In this document: piece after piece, positions 4,168-5,624 of the stretch
Layout: each line of letters opens with the position of its first letter
Position numbering within the stretch: position 1 is the first letter of the stretch
Position numbers and translations under genes: made by a program
Notes under the pieces: model-generated
What the model was told of the DNA's origin: nothing
What the model saw: only the letters and a program-made list of their open reading frames with translations
Database searches by the model: none
From: Frondihabitans sp.
GTDB taxonomy: Bacteria; Actinomycetota; Actinomycetes; Actinomycetales; Microbacteriaceae
NCBI GenBank assembly: GCA_025464735.1
Contig: JAODMX010000214.1
Location: forward strand, 1 to 5,624
Direction: 5' to 3'
DNA: 5,624 nucleotides

Positions 4168-5025
4168 ATGCAGGATCCTCATGGACACCTCGCCTCCCTC
4201 CTCCGGTCATGGCGCGACCGGCTCTCACCGACCGACGTGGGGCTCCCGTCTGGCCCGGCTCGGCGCGCCACGGGCCTCCGTCGCGAGGAGCTCGCGGCCC
4301 TGGCCGGTCTCAGCGTCGACTACGTGATCCGTCTGGAGCAGGGTCGCGCCCGGAACCCCTCCGATCAGGTCGTCGCGTCGCTCGCCAGGGCTCTCCAGCT
4401 GAGCGATGCAGAGCGCGACCACCTCTACCGGGTCGCTGGTCTCCTGCCCCCGATGCCGGGAACGGTGCCGAGTCACATCCCGCCCAGTGTGCAGCGTCTC
4501 GTGGCCCGCTTGGGTGAGGCGCCCCTCGCGGTCTTCAGTGCCTCCTGGGATCTCCTGACCTGGAGCCCGCTCTGGGCGGCTCTCCTCGGAGAACCCGAGC
4601 ACGGCGCCTCGGAACGCCCGAACCTCCTGCGCGCTCATTTCGTCACCGGCTCGCTGGCCGGCAGGCAGAACAATATCGTCGATCGATCGGGCTCCGGCGA
4701 TTCCTTCGGGATGTCGCTTGTGGCGGATCTCCGGCGAGTGCGGGGACGCTACCCGGCCGACAAGGCCGTTGCGGCGCTTGTCGACGACCTGCTCGAGTCG
4801 AGCGCCGAATTCACGGCGCTGTGGGAGAGCGGCGCCGTTGACGAGCACAAGTCGGAGACCAAGGTCGTTCGGAACCCGCTCGTGGGCAACGTCGAACTCG
4901 ACTGCGACGTCTTCACCGTGGCCGGGTCGGACCTCCGCATCGTGATCTACACCGCTGCGGCCGGCTCACCGGCCGCCGACAAGCTGGACTTTCTGCGGGT
5001 GTCGGCTGTCTCAGCCGTTCACTAG
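4168..5025 (+). CDS. XRE-family regulator with MmyB-like ligand-binding domain
   Basis: The 285-aa product begins with the sequence typical of actinobacterial MmyB-type regulators: LRSWRDRLSPTDVGLP (12-27), then the helix-turn-helix GLRREELAALAGLSVDYVIR (36-55) with LEQGRARNPS (56-65) and LARALQLSDAERDHLYRVAG (72-91). Residues about 105-280 form the PAS-like MmyB domain, including WDLLTWSPLWAALLGEP (127-143), DLRRVRGRYPAD (187-198) and the late motif GSDLRIVIYTAAAGSPAADKL (253-273). Family members are cytoplasmic regulators thought to bind a small, possibly lipid-like, ligand, and often lie beside an SDR gene they are presumed to regulate, as here. The ATG is the first start in frame. GAGAAT lies 6 nt upstream and no Shine-Dalgarno is clear. 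A GC-rich hairpin follows the stop by 18 bp. The ligand and activating or repressing sense are unknown. Confidence 0.93.
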   Translation: MQDPHGHLASLLRSWRDRLSPTDVGLPSGPARRATGLRREELAALAGLSVDYVIRLEQGRARNPSDQVVASLARALQLSDAERDHLYRVAGLLPPMPGTVPSHIPPSVQRLVARLGEAPLAVFSASWDLLTWSPLWAALLGEPEHGASERPNLLRAHFVTGSLAGRQNNIVDRSGSGDSFGMSLVADLRRVRGRYPADKAVAALVDDLLESSAEFTALWESGAVDEHKSETKVVRNPLVGNVELDCDVFTVAGSDLRIVIYTAAAGSPAADKLDFLRVSAVSAVH

Positions 5026-5043
5026 ACGGCCGCCTTCGCGGAC

Positions 5044-5083
5044 GTTGCGGTGGCTTCGCGCATTTCCGCGAAGTCACCGCAAC
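5044..5083. terminator. Bidirectional hairpin between XRE and peroxidase genes
   Basis: Two 17-nt arms (5044-5060 and 5067-5083) pair around the loop CATTTC with one G-T (G-U in RNA) position. It sits between convergent stops at 5025 and 5101 and can end both transcripts. No T-tract is present. Its tip, GGCTTCGCGC-A-TTTC-C-GCGAAG, closely matches the tip of the hairpin at 3300-3357. Confidence 0.75.
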
Positions 5084-5100
5084 AACGGCGATGCGTCGCG

Positions 5101-5607
5101 CTAGGCGACGGCGACGGGGAGGTTCTGTTCGACGAGCTGGACGAACTCCGGCGTAGCCGGGGACTCCTGCGGGCGAACGCGAGCGATCACTCGACCGCCG
5201 GGGGCGACGAGGTACTTCTCGAAGTTCCACGCGACGTCTCCTGCTGTTCCCGTGGCGTCGAGGGTCTCGGTGAGCACGTCGTAGACCGGATGGCGGTGCT
5301 CGCCTTTGACCTCGATCTTGGCGAACACGGGGAAGTCGACGCCGTAGGTGGCGACGCAGAACTCCTGGATCTCCTCGTTCGTGCCCGGCTCCTGCCCATT
5401 GAACTGGTTGCAGGGGAACCCCACTACCTGAAGGCCCTTGTCGCGGTAGGTCTCCTGCAGCTGCTGCAGATCGCCGTACTGAGGGGTCAGCCCGCAGCGG
5501 CTGGCCACGTTGACTACGAGCAGGAGTTTGTCGGAATACTCGGCAAGGGAGGTGGCCGACCCGTCGGCGGTCTCGACCGGTATGTCGTACAGCGCTGCAT
5601 CAGTCAT
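5101..5607 (-). CDS. Glutathione-peroxidase-family thiol peroxidase
   Basis: The 168-aa product has the length of bacterial GPx-like enzymes and their three signatures: NVASRCGLTPQY (33-44) with peroxidatic Cys38, GFPCNQFNGQEPG (63-75) with Cys66 and Gln72, and WNFEKYLV (127-134) with Trp127 and Asn128. The Cys-Gln-Trp-Asn tetrad is complete. Cys84 in EEIQEFC sits where thioredoxin-dependent members keep the resolving cysteine, so this cysteine (not selenocysteine) enzyme probably reduces hydrogen peroxide or organic hydroperoxides with thioredoxin; actinobacteria generally use mycothiol rather than glutathione. It is cytoplasmic, with no signal peptide. The ATG follows TAGGAT by 6 nt on the - strand. 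That hexamer can be read as a -10 of a leaderless mRNA or, through its AGGA, as a Shine-Dalgarno 7 nt from the start. It converges with the XRE gene, so it is not in an operon with the others in view. Confidence 0.95.
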   Translation of the reverse strand: MTDAALYDIPVETADGSATSLAEYSDKLLLVVNVASRCGLTPQYGDLQQLQETYRDKGLQVVGFPCNQFNGQEPGTNEEIQEFCVATYGVDFPVFAKIEVKGEHRHPVYDVLTETLDATGTAGDVAWNFEKYLVAPGGRVIARVRPQESPATPEFVQLVEQNLPVAVA

Positions 5608-5613
5608 GAGGGA

Positions 5614-5619
5614 ATCCTA
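5614..5619 (-). promoter_or_regulatory. TAGGAT hexamer before peroxidase start (-10 or Shine-Dalgarno)
   Basis: On the - strand TAGGAT ends 6 nt before the ATG. It fits TANNNT and contains AGGA at a usable Shine-Dalgarno distance, so both readings are possible. The -35 region lies outside the window. Confidence 0.4.
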
Positions 5620-5624
5620 CGGAC

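Noticed and set aside
3644..4327. A 227-codon open frame on the + strand across the SDR gene
   Set aside because: It is antisense to a complete SDR and runs through the divergent promoter into the XRE gene in the wrong frame. No motif is visible.
1..5624. Mobile element, CRISPR, tRNA or toxin-antitoxin content
   Set aside because: No transposase or integrase motif, target-site duplication, regularly spaced repeat, cloverleaf or toxin family was seen. The two long hairpins are palindromes, not insertion-sequence ends flanking a gene.

Overview
This is a high-GC chromosomal window with eight protein-coding genes on both strands and almost no spare DNA. GC-rich codon use, frequent GTG starts, -10-like hexamers placed 6-7 nt before start codons, and the families present (MmyB-type XRE regulator, MurR/RpiR regulator, SDR, thiol peroxidase) all point to an actinobacterium, perhaps of the Microbacteriaceae. 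The family-level placement is inference. I see no rRNA, tRNA, CRISPR array, insertion sequence or phage gene.

Layout. Bases 1-180 hold no gene I can support. A small zinc-ribbon-like hypothetical protein (181-543, +) converges with a Lys/Ala-rich hypothetical protein (553-849, -), with 9 bp between their stops. A MurR/RpiR regulator (1006-1914, +) follows. A tautomerase-superfamily protein with an N-terminal catalytic proline (2048-2482, +) then converges on a TetR regulator (2646-3233, -), and a strong hairpin separates them (2559-2588). Next come an SDR oxidoreductase (3374-4066, -), a divergent XRE/MmyB-type regulator (4168-5025, +) and a glutathione-peroxidase-family thiol peroxidase (5101-5607, -). 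Long palindromic hairpins follow the SDR and lie between the XRE gene and the peroxidase.

How the genes fit together. The TetR protein resembles E. coli NemR. It keeps the counterparts of NemR Cys106 and Lys175 (here Cys104 and Lys173), which form the reversible oxidant switch in NemR. A near-identical palindrome, TAGAC-N5-GTCTA, lies in its own promoter (3254-3268) and in the tautomerase promoter (1965-1979), so the regulon can be read directly from the sequence: the repressor controls itself and the tautomerase. The neighbouring SDR reductase, its divergent XRE regulator and the thiol peroxidase suggest a local set for handling reactive electrophiles and oxidants. Only the TetR-tautomerase link is supported by shared DNA sites; the rest is neighbourhood inference.

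A second theme is translation initiation. Seven of the eight genes have a -10-like hexamer 6-7 nt before the chosen start codon and no convincing ribosome binding site, which is the leaderless-mRNA arrangement. The tautomerase alone has a leader and a strong Shine-Dalgarno.
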